The notes under the pieces are model-generated. The model saw only the letters and a list, made by a program, of their open reading frames with translations. It ran no database searches and was not told the origin of the DNA. From Deltaproteobacteria bacterium (lineage in GTDB: Bacteria; Desulfobacterota; Binatia; HRBIN30; CADEER01), in NCBI GenBank assembly GCA_029262455.1, contig JAJCZJ010000030.1, forward strand, positions 1-60,461: a stretch of DNA of 60,461 nucleotides, read 5' to 3'. Of this stretch, positions 35,364-45,400 are shown in pieces; position 1 is the first letter of the stretch, and each line of letters begins with the position of its first letter. Both the position numbers and the translations under genes were made by a program.

Positions 35364-37292
35364 TTAGGGGTTATACCAGATCGGCGAAGTCCAAGCGCGT
35401 TCTTGAACGACTTTCGGATAATCGTCATTGCAACAATCTTCCCACCCGCGCCGGATCGTTGACGGTTTGTCGCATCGCACGCCGGCTTGGTTGCAAGCCA
35501 AGGTGCTCCAGCGGCAGGTAGGGTCTTGGACGACGCGGCTATAGTACACTGCTGCTTGCGTCGAGTCGAAGTCGTCGTCGCGCCAACGAGCGCAGAGTGA
35601 ATCGGTGCCGCTCGATTGCACCGAACACGTCGTGGGGTTGATGCTGACTCGGTTGTCGGCGGAGCCGTCGATTTCGATGACGCGTTCGCGGGTCGAGCCG
35701 TCTTCGATCCAGAGCTTGATGATTTGTAGGCGCTGGAGCGCCACCCCAGGGTGCCCCTGTGCCCCCGGATCTTTGAGTGCGCGGCTGACGAAAACCGGGG
35801 CGGCTGACGCGTTTCGCGGCAGCTCCCCGCCCATCGGAACCCCTCTTGCGTAGCCGATGTCTGCGAGATCGGGCCGTGTACATACGTCTGCCGGAAGGTC
35901 CCAACCCCCGAAGAAGCGGAAGTTGATGCGCGGTCCGCTGGTTGCGTAGGTTTCACGGCGCTGCATGGCGGCAAACAACGCATCGCGCGAGTTTTCTTCT
36001 GCCCACAGGACGGCGAGTCCGCCGGGATTGTACTCGATCGGGTCGAGTAGGCTGTCGGGTAGGATGTCGCGAATCGGCACTCCGGCGCCACCGTGACCTG
36101 GGTAGTTTCGCTCCGCGCTCAATCCGGGCGTTCCCAGGTGGGTGTCGGTAGAGCCGATGAATCCGAAGCGAAACGGATTGACACCGACTTTTCGTTGGAC
36201 CCGCATGCCGATGGCCAGGCCTTCGCGGACGAAATTGTTTGCGGCCGGGATTTTTCGCATGGCCGTGACGAAGCGAGCACCGAGATAATCGTAAGGGACG
36301 TTCTCGAAGCCGCAAAGCTCGTCGTTGGTGCCGACGCCCGCATAACACTCGCTGCTTCCCTTGTGCTGCATGATCTCGACCAGTGGTTCGTTGCGCGCCT
36401 TGCGTTTTGCTTCCGCCGCATCGAGCTCGTTGCCACTCGGGAGAGTGGTCTGGAAAGTGGTGCTGGCGGACACATTCGAGTTGTGCGGGATGACGACGAA
36501 GTCGCAAGGTTGACGCTGATCTCGGCACCGTTCTTCCAGCGTATCCCAGAGATCGGTTTCGTGGGGGAACTCGACGCTGCTAGGGGCAATGTCGGGAACT
36601 TCGGTTCCACGAAAGATGACGTTGCGGTGTGTATAGCCGGTCCATTCGTAGGCGATGAAGGTGGTGAACGAACACGCCGCGCTGCGGTCGTATGCAGCTT
36701 CGGCGGCCTCGCGCATGTCCCGCCAGGGGAGGGTGTCGGCGGTCGCGCACCTCGATTGGTCTTCTCCACAGAATCCGAAGGGGGTCGCGCGCCCGTTCAT
36801 CAAGAAAAAAGCGAGCTTGGGCCAGCGGCGGTAAACGCGGCACATCAACGAGTCGTAGCCTTCCAGCCCCGGGGTGCGGCAGATCTCGGTTTCGCCGAAG
36901 AGCTCGGCGTGATCGGTCACTGCGGCGAAGTCCAGCGGGCGTAGGAGCTGCACTTCTCGTCCTGGAGCCTCGTTCGCATCCCACGGTTGAATGCCGATCG
37001 TTTTGCCGCGTGCGAAGTCGTAGGCCTGGGCCGGTGTGGTGCGGGTTCCTTGGGTGCTGGCATCGAGAGAGTAGCGGGTGTGTACGTGGAGATCTCCGAA
37101 AAAGGGTCTTCGCAGTGGCGCCTGGTCTTGGCATGGTGCGCGCGTTTCGATTCGCGCGAATCCGAAAGCAGCGGTCGTCAGGCAAACCGAAACCGTCGCG
37201 ACGGTGACAACGAAAGCCACGCCGGCAGCCGGTTGTCGCCGGCGCCGCAACGGTGTTGAAGCCTCCGTCTTTCGATTCTCGCAGTACCGCAT
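35364..37292 (-). CDS. DUF3604 (PHP-like phosphoesterase) secreted protein
   Basis: 642 residues. After an N-terminal hydrophobic segment (about 22-45), FFGDLHVHTRYSLDAS carries the HxH metal pair at His69 and His71. FAAVTDHAELFGE, FVVIPHNSN and FGFIGSTDTHLG are further PHP-like metal motifs. The C terminus has a Cys-rich stretch, DPTCRWSTLACNQAG and a CDKPSTIRRGWEDCCNDDY segment, probably disulfide-bonded and so exported. Function is unknown beyond a predicted metal-dependent hydrolase. It begins where the small membrane-protein gene ends (TGATG overlap), so the two are coupled. Confidence 0.88.
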   Translation of the reverse strand: MRYCENRKTEASTPLRRRRQPAAGVAFVVTVATVSVCLTTAAFGFARIETRAPCQDQAPLRRPFFGDLHVHTRYSLDASTQGTRTTPAQAYDFARGKTIGIQPWDANEAPGREVQLLRPLDFAAVTDHAELFGETEICRTPGLEGYDSLMCRVYRRWPKLAFFLMNGRATPFGFCGEDQSRCATADTLPWRDMREAAEAAYDRSAACSFTTFIAYEWTGYTHRNVIFRGTEVPDIAPSSVEFPHETDLWDTLEERCRDQRQPCDFVVIPHNSNVSASTTFQTTLPSGNELDAAEAKRKARNEPLVEIMQHKGSSECYAGVGTNDELCGFENVPYDYLGARFVTAMRKIPAANNFVREGLAIGMRVQRKVGVNPFRFGFIGSTDTHLGTPGLSAERNYPGHGGAGVPIRDILPDSLLDPIEYNPGGLAVLWAEENSRDALFAAMQRRETYATSGPRINFRFFGGWDLPADVCTRPDLADIGYARGVPMGGELPRNASAAPVFVSRALKDPGAQGHPGVALQRLQIIKLWIEDGSTRERVIEIDGSADNRVSINPTTCSVQSSGTDSLCARWRDDDFDSTQAAVYYSRVVQDPTCRWSTLACNQAGVRCDKPSTIRRGWEDCCNDDYPKVVQERAWTSPIWYNP

Positions 37293-37690
37293 CAATAGAG
37301 AATCTGAAGCAGAGTCGAATACAGACTTCGACTCGAGAGCGGGGTTTCGTAGATCGGAACGATGCATGCCACCGCCAAGGAAACGGCGACGATTGCCAGA
37401 GTGAGTGAGCGTCGCGAAGAGTCCTCGAGCCGGGTCGTTGCACGGCAAATAAACGCCGCGACGAAGTACAGGCCGAGGGCATACAACAGGCATTGCCCGA
37501 CGCCGAGCAAGATAAATGTGCGCCAGACCCAACCGCCTGCACCTTCGGTTACCTGCAGAAGCCCGGTGAGGGTCGAAATGAGAAAAAGTCGCAGTGGTGG
37601 CGCTGTTTCGTTGGCGCCGAGCGTGTAGGGAACTGGCGCGATGCAATAGAGGAGCACCCAGAGCACCCACTTTGTTGCCCGAACAGACAT
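37292..37690 (-). CDS. Small membrane protein coupled to DUF3604
   Basis: About 132 residues from ATG 37690 (MSVRATKWVL); an ATG 13 codons upstream is possible. Hydrophobic segments lie near 5-25, 33-48, 57-85 and 95-117, about four helices. No family is recognised. The stop overlaps the DUF3604 start by one base. It could anchor or export the DUF3604 product, but this is only neighbourhood inference. Confidence 0.7.
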   Translation of the reverse strand: MSVRATKWVLWVLLYCIAPVPYTLGANETAPPLRLFLISTLTGLLQVTEGAGGWVWRTFILLGVGQCLLYALGLYFVAAFICRATTRLEDSSRRSLTLAIVAVSLAVACIVPIYETPLSSRSLYSTLLQILY

Positions 37691-37786
37691 CAATCGAACC
37701 TTTGTAGGCAAGAACCCTGTGGAATCCAAGGTGGGTATTAAAAGGTTTGCATCTGCTGTGCCGATCGAGTCGTAGTATGGGTTGAG

Positions 37787-38338
37787 GTGATGGCAATGAC
37801 GAAGATGATTCTCTCAGGCTCGTTGATCTTGCTGGCGCTGCTACCGGTTCAGGCGAACGAGCAGCCACCGGTTGTCCCTGAGCCGGTCGCGGCTGTTTGG
37901 CAGGAGCATGAGATGCTCTTTCAATATCAAGACTTCACCACAATGTTCTCCTGCCTTGGTCTGAAGTCGAAAGTGAAGAAGATTTTGGTCGAGCTGGGAG
38001 CGCGCGAGGATGTATCGGTGAGGACTTACGGATGTGCGGCATCGATTTTCGAGCCGACCCCGTTTGTCAATCTGAAGTTGCGGTTCTCCACGTTGCAGCT
38101 GGCGGCGCCACAAGCGGGTTCTTTCGCGGTCGATGGAATCTGGGAGGATGTGCAGCTAGCCAACAATCGGCCGCGGTACATCAGCCGCGGCGACTGTCGC
38201 CTGGTCGAGCTGATCAGACAGGATGTTTTGCCAGCCTTTGCGCACGGCGAGGTCAAGGACAGGACGACGTGCATTCCGCATCGATTGGACGGATCGTCGC
38301 CGAATCTGCGCGTCAAGGTCTTGCGTCCTGCTTCGTAG
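37787..38338 (+). CDS. Secreted protein of unknown function
   Basis: 183 residues with a clean signal peptide (MTKMILSGSLILLALLPVQANE, cleaved after Ala-Asn-Glu or just before). The mature part has four Cys and no recognised domain; FTTMFSCLGLKSKVKKILVELGARED and a closing CRLVELIRQDVLPAF segment are distinctive. The periplasmic location is predicted from the signal. It stands alone between a membrane-protein gene and lutA, divergent from the former. Function is not assigned. Confidence 0.75.
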   Translation: MMAMTKMILSGSLILLALLPVQANEQPPVVPEPVAAVWQEHEMLFQYQDFTTMFSCLGLKSKVKKILVELGAREDVSVRTYGCAASIFEPTPFVNLKLRFSTLQLAAPQAGSFAVDGIWEDVQLANNRPRYISRGDCRLVELIRQDVLPAFAHGEVKDRTTCIPHRLDGSSPNLRVKVLRPAS

Positions 38339-38456
38339 ACCATTCGGGACAAGTGTCGCGAAGGAACAAGTCCGGGCGCCTTGCCCTGGCCAAAAAAGGC
38401 AGCGCCGAAGAGGATCCTTTTCCAGCTGTTGAGGTTCGGCGGTTGTTCTGCGAACG

Positions 38457-39227
38457 GTGGCGGCACCGATGCGTGACCTGAGCGGAAAACGAATTGCTCT
38501 CTTCGTGCCGTGTTACGTCGATCAATTTGCGCCGCGGGTTGCGATGGCGGCGCGTGCGGTCCTTGCTCGTGTGGGCGTCGCGGCCGAGTTTCCGGTCGAG
38601 CAGACCTGCTGCGGTCAGCCGATGGCGAACATGGGGTGCCACGATGATGCGGTACCGCTCGCCGAGAGATTCGTACGAGTCTTTGCTGACTACGACTACG
38701 TCGTTTGCCCGTCTGGAAGTTGCACGGCCATGGTGCGCCGACACTATCCGGAGCTGACCTTCGATGCCTCCGATCGGTCTGTTTGTGAACGAACGTTTGA
38801 GCTCTGCGAATTCCTCGACGGTGTTGTCGGGGTCGGTTCCTGGCCGGGATCCTTCGAGCACCGTGTTGGTCTCCACAAAGGATGTCACGGCCTGCGGGAC
38901 CTGCGCATTGGAACCTCGTCGGAACGGATCGGCGCCGCAGGAGATCCGGTTGCGGGTCTGCTCTCGAACGTGGCAGGTCTCGAGTTGGTCGAGCTGTCAC
39001 GGACCGATGAGTGTTGCGGCTTTGGCGGCACGTTCAGCCTCGACGAGCCGGGTGTTTCCGCCATGATGGGGCGCGATCGCATTGCCGATCACGGTCAGGC
39101 GGGGGCCGAGATCATCGCCTCGGGCGACATGTCTTGCCTGCTGCACTTGGATGGATTGATGCGCCGCCAGCACTCTGCCATGCGCGTCATGCACGTTGCC
39201 GAGATCCTCGCCGAGGCTTTGGTCTGA
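38457..39227 (+). CDS. lutA: Lactate utilization protein A (LutA/YkgE-like Fe-S subunit)
   Basis: 256 residues of the CCG-domain (DUF224) heterodisulfide-reductase-like family. FVPCYVDQF, TCCGQPMANMG, VVCPSGSCTAMVRRHYP and LSRTDECCGFGGTFS are the two CCG cysteine motifs. It is the small electron-transfer subunit of the LutABC L-lactate oxidase. GTG or ATG starts are possible (ATG 38457 MAAPMRDL, or ATG 38469). The stop overlaps the lutB start by one base. Together with lutB and lutC it makes a tight three-gene operon. Confidence 0.93.
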   Translation: MAAPMRDLSGKRIALFVPCYVDQFAPRVAMAARAVLARVGVAAEFPVEQTCCGQPMANMGCHDDAVPLAERFVRVFADYDYVVCPSGSCTAMVRRHYPELTFDASDRSVCERTFELCEFLDGVVGVGSWPGSFEHRVGLHKGCHGLRDLRIGTSSERIGAAGDPVAGLLSNVAGLELVELSRTDECCGFGGTFSLDEPGVSAMMGRDRIADHGQAGAEIIASGDMSCLLHLDGLMRRQHSAMRVMHVAEILAEALV

Positions 39228-40591
39228 TGGCCTCGCATGGCGACAATGCCAATGTCTTTGTGCGGGACGAAGGCCGGGCGAAATGGCACGACGAGTCGCT
39301 GTGGTTGATTCGGACGAAGCGCGACAGCGTGGCGCGGACGGTGCCGGAGTGGGAGGAGCTGCGCACCGCGGCGGCTGCGATCAAAGAATACACCGTTGCC
39401 AATTTGCCCGATCTCTTGGAGCGTTTTGAAACAAATGCCAGACAGCGCGGTGCGGTCGTTCATTGGGCGGCGGACGCGGCGGCGCACAATCGGATCGTCG
39501 CGTCGATTCTCGAAGCGCGGGGTGTGAGCCGGGTCGTCAAGAGCAAGTCGATGCTGACCGAAGAGTGTGGGTTGAACCCCTACCTGGAGTGTCGTGGTGT
39601 CGAGGTCGTGGACACCGATCTGGGTGAACGGATCGTTCAGCTTCGCAACGAACCGCCGAGTCATATCGTGATGCCGGCGATTCACTTGCGCCGGCAGGAG
39701 GTGGGCGAGTTGTTTGCGCGCGAGCTTGGCACGGAGCCGGGGCTAACCGACCCGACCCGCCTCACCGAGGCAGCGCGCCGTCATCTGCGCGACAAGTTCC
39801 TGGGCGCCGAAGCCGGGATTACCGGTGTGAATTTCGCGATTGCCGAAAGCGGCGGCATCGTGGTTTGTACCAACGAAGGCAACGCCGACCTCGGCACTTC
39901 GTTGCCGCCAGTCCACATCGCCTGCATGGGGATAGAGAAGTTGGTGCCGCGGCTCTCCGATCTGGCGGTCTTTACCAGGCTCTTGGCGCGCTCGGCGACG
40001 GGCCAACCGATCACCGCCTACACCTCGCACATGAACGGGCCGCGAGACGGTGCGGAGCTGCACATTGTCATTGTCGACAATGGGCGCTCCGAGCTGTTGG
40101 CGAAGAAAGACTACCGGCAGGCGCTTGGCTGCATTCGGTGTGGAGCTTGCCTCAATACTTGCCCGGTCTATCGCCGCAGCGGTGGGTACAGCTACGAGTC
40201 GGTGATCCCTGGGCCGATCGGTTCGGTCCTCGGAGCGGCGCGCGATCCGGCGCGCCACCAGTCACTACCGTATGCCTGCACGATGTGCGGTTCTTGCACG
40301 GACGTGTGCCCGGTCAAGATCGATTTGCATGCGCAGCTCTTTGGTCTGCGCCGGGATCTAGTTTCATCGGGTGCGATGACCTCCGGCAAGCGATCTGCTT
40401 CGCGTGTGGTTTCGTGGGTCCTACAGAACCCGAGGGCGTACGAGGCGCTGGGCAGTGCGGCGCGCTTCATTTCATTGCGATTGCCCTGGCTTGCACGGTT
40501 CGCACTGCCGGCTTGGTTTGCCTCGCGCGATTTGCCCGAAATGCCAAAGCGAAGTTTCCGTCAACAGATGGAGGATCTGGGTGGCGAGTGA
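39227..40591 (+). CDS. lutB: Lactate utilization protein B (LutB-like Fe-S subunit)
   Basis: 454 residues. The LUD domain covers about 60-280 (MLTEECGLNPYLE, FAIAESGGIVVCTNEGN, PPVHIACMGIEKLVP). Two ferredoxin-like 4Fe-4S motifs are CIRCGACLNTCPVYR and CTMCGSCTDVCPVK. A C-terminal helical extension resembles LutB of other bacteria. It links lactate oxidation to electron carriers. ATG 39227 overlaps the lutA stop; a longer frame starting at 39011 only reflects lutA in another frame. lutC starts inside the last codons. Confidence 0.95.
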   Translation: MASHGDNANVFVRDEGRAKWHDESLWLIRTKRDSVARTVPEWEELRTAAAAIKEYTVANLPDLLERFETNARQRGAVVHWAADAAAHNRIVASILEARGVSRVVKSKSMLTEECGLNPYLECRGVEVVDTDLGERIVQLRNEPPSHIVMPAIHLRRQEVGELFARELGTEPGLTDPTRLTEAARRHLRDKFLGAEAGITGVNFAIAESGGIVVCTNEGNADLGTSLPPVHIACMGIEKLVPRLSDLAVFTRLLARSATGQPITAYTSHMNGPRDGAELHIVIVDNGRSELLAKKDYRQALGCIRCGACLNTCPVYRRSGGYSYESVIPGPIGSVLGAARDPARHQSLPYACTMCGSCTDVCPVKIDLHAQLFGLRRDLVSSGAMTSGKRSASRVVSWVLQNPRAYEALGSAARFISLRLPWLARFALPAWFASRDLPEMPKRSFRQQMEDLGGE

Positions 40592-41171
40592 CCGCGACAC
40601 GATCCTGCAATCTTTACGGGACTCTCAGGCCGCCGCATCGGGAGATCTGCCGCAAGTGCGGATTCGTCCAGAGGTTTACGCAGATCCGGTGGCGCATTTT
40701 TCCATCGCCGTGGAATCAGTTGGCGGCCGGTGCCTGCGTGGAAGCCGCGAGGAACGGGTGGCATTGATCGGTCAGGTCATTGAGTCGACGGCGGCGCGCC
40801 AAGTCCGATGGGAGCAGCTGCCCGGTGACACGGGGGGCACCTTGGGGGCGGTTGAGAGTCCTCAATCCTTGGCTGGAGTGGACTTGCTGGTTGCAGGGGG
40901 GCGGTTTGCCGTCGCGGAGAATGGTGCGGTTTGGGTGGACGACGGCTGTTTGACCGAGCGAGCAGGGCTGTTTTTGGCGCAGCACCTCGTTCTGGTGGTT
41001 CGCTTGGAAGACGTCGTGAATGACATGCACCAGGCGTACGAGCGTCTGCAGTCCGCCGACTTCGGCTACGGCGTATTCATTTCGGGGCCTTCGAAAACTG
41101 CGGATATCGAACAGGCGCTGGTCATTGGAGCGCACGGTCCGCGCTCGCTGACGGTGGTCTTGGAATCCTGA
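40581..41171 (+). CDS. lutC: Lactate utilization protein C (LutC, LUD domain)
   Basis: 196 residues from GTG 40581, behind the GGAGG of GATGGAGGATCTGG and overlapping lutB by 11 bp. The LUD fold runs throughout: LLVAGGRFAVAENGAVWVDDG, HLVLVVRLEDVVNDMHQAY and the C-terminal GYGVFISGPSKTADIEQALVIGAHGPRSL. It completes the LutABC L-lactate oxidation complex. An ATG-initiated longer frame exists from 40404 but is inside lutB. No lactate permease or LutR regulator is adjacent. Confidence 0.92.
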   Translation: MASDRDTILQSLRDSQAAASGDLPQVRIRPEVYADPVAHFSIAVESVGGRCLRGSREERVALIGQVIESTAARQVRWEQLPGDTGGTLGAVESPQSLAGVDLLVAGGRFAVAENGAVWVDDGCLTERAGLFLAQHLVLVVRLEDVVNDMHQAYERLQSADFGYGVFISGPSKTADIEQALVIGAHGPRSLTVVLES

Positions 41172-41261
41172 GGTCCGTTTTGCACTCGTCTCTATAGTAG
41201 GTAAGGTCGACGGCGGTATCCGGTGACTTCGAGGGTCGCCGCTGAACCGAGAATATCCGCG

Positions 41262-42449
41262 ATGCGTCGAGCCCTTCCTCCGATCCTCATCGTCTTGGTC
41301 AGTCTGGCCGCGGCCTGGGCGATGATTCTAAGCCACGAGCCTCCGAACGCGGGCGCTCAGGTGGACCTGCGTACGTGGGCCGAGGTCGTGAGAGCGGTGC
41401 CGGAATCGGTGCGTCTCTCGGTGCAGGCGCAGGGCACGGCGGAGCCGCGCATGGAAGCGGAGCTGGTCGCGGAAGTGGGCGGGCGATTGGTGGAAGTTTC
41501 GCCGCATCTGGAAGCTGGCGGCTCTTTCTCGGCCGGCGATGTTCTGGCGCGGATCGATGACCGCGATTATCGCAATGCTCTGGCGCGGGCGCGCGCCGTG
41601 CGGGACCGTGCGCGCAGCGAAGTGGACGTTCGCACGAAAGGCAGGGCGCGAATCGAAGAGCTGGCCCGGGAGGGTTTGGCGAGCGATTCGACGCTGGATG
41701 ACGCGATCAACAGTGAGCGCATCGCCCGAGCGAGTGCGGCCGAAGCCGCGGCGGCGCTGAGTAAAGCTGAACTCGATCTCGAGCGCGTCACCATCCGCGC
41801 GCCGTTCGCTGGACGCGTGCGCAAGCGTCTGGTCGGTGCGGGGCAGTTCGTCATGCCGGGGGCACGTCTGGCTGCGATCTACGCCACGGATGTCGCGGAG
41901 ATTCGACTTCCGCTGAGCGTCGATGACTTGGCGTTCTTGGATTTGCCGCTGGCATACTCTTCCGCATCGTCAGAGACGATCGCGCCCGAGGTTCGGATCA
42001 CATCGGATGTCGCCGGAAAAATCGTCGAGTGGTCGGGCAAGATTGTGCGAACCGAAGGGGCTCTCGACCCGATGACGCGCAATGTGCTGGCTGTCGCCGC
42101 TGTGGACGATCCGTTTGGCGCCGGAGTGCCGCTCGCTCCCGGGCTGTTTGTCGACGCCGAGATCGTCGGACGTCTCGTCGACGATGTGTTCGTTCTACCG
42201 GCGAGTGCGTACCGACCGGGTGTCGGACTTTTCGTCGTGGACGACGACGAACGGCTGCAGATCCGCGCTGTCCGGGTGCTGCGACGAGACGGCACTCGGG
42301 TGTTTGTCAGCGAAGGAATTGAGGCCGGAGAGCGCGTCGTGGTCAGTGCCCTCGAGTCGCCGATTGCCGGCATGCGGATGCGTGTATCGGAGATTGAGAC
42401 GAAGGCGCGCAAGGGGTTCGCCCGCGGCGCGCGTGGGGCCGACTCGTGA
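41262..42449 (+). CDS. RND efflux periplasmic adaptor (HlyD/AcrA-like)
   Basis: About 395 residues from ATG 41262 (MRRALPPILIVLVSLAAAWAMIL, a signal anchor); a GTG at 41223 is also open. The lipoyl/barrel-sandwich halves are ELVAEVGGRLVEVSPHLEAGGSFSAGDVLARIDD and VTIRAPFAGRVRKRLVGAGQFV, with a short coiled hairpin between them (about 105-165). The beta-barrel and membrane-proximal domains follow. It connects an RND pump to an outer-membrane channel. It overlaps the pump gene by 4 bp (GTGA). No outer-membrane factor gene is adjacent. Confidence 0.9.
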   Translation: MRRALPPILIVLVSLAAAWAMILSHEPPNAGAQVDLRTWAEVVRAVPESVRLSVQAQGTAEPRMEAELVAEVGGRLVEVSPHLEAGGSFSAGDVLARIDDRDYRNALARARAVRDRARSEVDVRTKGRARIEELAREGLASDSTLDDAINSERIARASAAEAAAALSKAELDLERVTIRAPFAGRVRKRLVGAGQFVMPGARLAAIYATDVAEIRLPLSVDDLAFLDLPLAYSSASSETIAPEVRITSDVAGKIVEWSGKIVRTEGALDPMTRNVLAVAAVDDPFGAGVPLAPGLFVDAEIVGRLVDDVFVLPASAYRPGVGLFVVDDDERLQIRAVRVLRRDGTRVFVSEGIEAGERVVVSALESPIAGMRMRVSEIETKARKGFARGARGADS

Positions 42450-45400
42450 AGCGACTAATCGCATGGTCGGTGCACAACCCGGTCGCGGTGAATTTGATCA
42501 CCGCGTTTGTTTTGGTGGCGGGTGTTCTTGGCGTTCTTCGGATGCGCCGCGAGGTTTATCCGGCGGTGCCGCTGCATGAGGTCCGCATACACGTAATCTA
42601 TCCCGGAGCGGGGCCGGCGGATGTCGAGCAGTCGGTTGTGACGCGGATTGAGCAGGCGATCTTCGACATCCCCGAGATCGACAAGTTGCGCTCGAGTGCC
42701 TACGAAGGGTTGGCGGTGGTGCGCGCCGAGATCGAGCAGGGAGCGGACCTGAGCGAGGTGATGGCCGTCGTGAAGGCCCGGATCGATGCGGTCCAGACCT
42801 TCCCGGTCGACGCCGAGCGGCCCTTGGTATTTCGACCGACGGCACAGTGGGGTGTTCTTTCTGTCGGGCTCAGTGGTGATGTCGATGAGCCGACGATTGC
42901 GCACTGGGCGGCGATGATGCGCGATCGGGTATCTGAGCTGGAAGGGGTGTCGACGGTCCAACTCCACCCACAGCGAGATCTTCAAATCGTCGTCGAGGTT
43001 GCGGAACAGTCTTTGCGCCGACATCAGTTGACCTTCGATGCTGTGGTGACGGCGATCCGGATGTCGTCGCTCGATCTGCCGGCGGGAACGATCGACGGGC
43101 CGCAAGGCGGTCGTTTGCGCATCCGGGGGCAGGCCTTTCGGGCGGAAGAGTTCGCCGCGCTCCCCATCACGGCGCGCCCGGATGGAACGCGTGTGACAGT
43201 CGGCGATGTAGCGACGGTCGTGGAAACGGTCGCCAACGAAGGATGGCTGGTTCGGTTAGACGGGCGTCCTGGGGCGATGATCCAGGTGATGCGCACCGGT
43301 GACCAGGACGCGCTGCAGATTGCCAAGCGGGTCAAGGACTACGTCGACGAGGTGCGTCCGCTGATGCCGCCAGGTCTCGAGATCAGCACCTGGGGTGACA
43401 CCTCGTTGTCCTTTCGCGCGCGGATCCGCCTGATGGTCGCGAGCGGTCTCGGGGGCTTGTTGTTGGTCGTGTTGGTCCTTGCCCTGTTCCTTCGCCTGCG
43501 CACCGCGGTTTGGGTCTCGGCCGGTTTGCTGGTCGCCTTTCTCGGCATGCTCGCGATCGCGCCGACTCTGGACCTCTCGCTCAACATGATCTCGCTGTTT
43601 GGATTCATTCTAGTGTTGGGGCTGTTGGTCGACGACGCCATCATCATTGGCGAAAGTGTGAGTCGTTTTGAAGAAGCGGGCCTCAATCCGGCGGACGCGG
43701 CGATTGAGGGAACTGCATCGGTGTCGCGGCCGGTGATCATGGCCGCGATGACGACGGTGGTCGCCTTTTGTCCGATTCTTTTCATTCCTGGTTCCGAGGG
43801 TGCGATTTGGGCGTCGATTGGCATCGTCGTGATCGGTACGTTGCTGTTGTCCCTAGGCGAGGCGCTGTTCTTGTTGCCGGCCCATCTGGCCGAACACGGG
43901 GGTGGTTCAGAGCCACCGATCAAGGACCCAGCCGATGTTTCGCATATCGGCTTGTGGGGTCGTCTGCAGCGTCGGGCAGATGCGGCGATGCAGACGTTGA
44001 CTGAGCGTATCTATATACCGACGCTAGAGCGCGGACTGCGGCGGCCGGAGATCATTCTTGCGGTGTTTCTGGCGATGCCGATTTTGACTTATGGCGTATT
44101 GCAGTCGGGATGGATCAAGATGGTGTTCTTCGCACCGATGGAGATGGACTCGGTGCGGGTCGAGATGGAGCTGACCCCGGGGACGAGGTTGGAGCGCACC
44201 GATCAGGTGATGCGGCGAATCGAAGCTGCCGCCGATCAGATGCGCACCGAGCTCGGCGAGGATTCGTTTGGGCACATGGTTTCGGTATTGGGCAATACCA
44301 TGCGGCGCGGAACCTCTGGCGACCACACCGGCTTTCTGTATCTCGAATTGTCATCGTCGGAGACGCGGGCGGTGGCGGCAGAAGACGTGACACGCCGTTG
44401 GCGGGAACTGGTCGGGGCGGTCCCCGACGCGACGGTGCTCGAGTTCGACCACTCGTTTGGCGACGATTCCGATAAGATCGACATGTTGCTGACACATCGC
44501 GATTCGGCGCAGCTGCGCGCGGCTACTTCGGCTTTCAAGGAACATTTGTCGCGCATCGAGGGAGTTCACGACATTACGAGCCCGGATCGTTCGGGCGAGC
44601 CCGAGCTGCGGCTCGAGTTGCTCAAGGGCGCTGAGGCGATCGGTGTGACGCGTGTCGATCTCGCTCGGCAGGTGCGCCAAGGTTTCTACGGAGCCGAGGC
44701 GCAGCGGATCCAACGCGGCCGCGACGACATTCGTGTGATGGTGCGATATCCCGAGGATCAGCGGCAATCCTTGTCGGACCTGGAGAAGATGCGGATTCGG
44801 ACAACGACCGGAGCGGAAGTGCCTTTCGGTCGCGTTGCGCGGGTCGAGATGCACGAGGCGCCGCCGATGATTCAGCGGACGAACCGGCAGCGAACCTTCA
44901 ACGTCGAGGCCGCGGTAGACTCCGAGGTCCGTCCTCTCGGCGACATCCTGGAGCATCTCTACGGAGAGTTCTTGCCGGCCTTACGCGAACAGTTCCCGGG
45001 ATTGGGCGTATTCGAAGACGGCGCGCTCGAGAGGCGCACGGAGACGTTGGCGTACTCGAAGCGTTCGATGTTTTTGTCCGTGCTCGCGATTTACATCTTG
45101 TTGGCCATGACCCTGCGGTCTTATAGCCAGCCGCTGATCATTCTCCTGGCGGTGCCGTTTGGAGTCGTCGGTTCGATTGCCGGGCACGGAGTTCGCGGGA
45201 TCGACGTCACGATGCTTTCGGTGTTTGGGATCGTTGCTGCGGCCGGCGTCGTGGTGAACGACGCGTTGGTCTACTTGGACGCGGCGAACCGCTTCCGCGA
45301 CGACGGCCTGCCGCTTCGAGAAGCACTCGTTGAGGCGGGCCGGCTTCGTCTGCGCCCGATCGTGTTGACTTCACTGACGACGTTTATCGGGCTGTTGCCG

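Noticed and set aside
34730-36091. 453-codon frame around the FKBP gene
   Set aside because: Only the part from 35341 carries a signal peptide and FKBP domain; the rest is antisense or out-of-frame to DUF3604 on the same strand.
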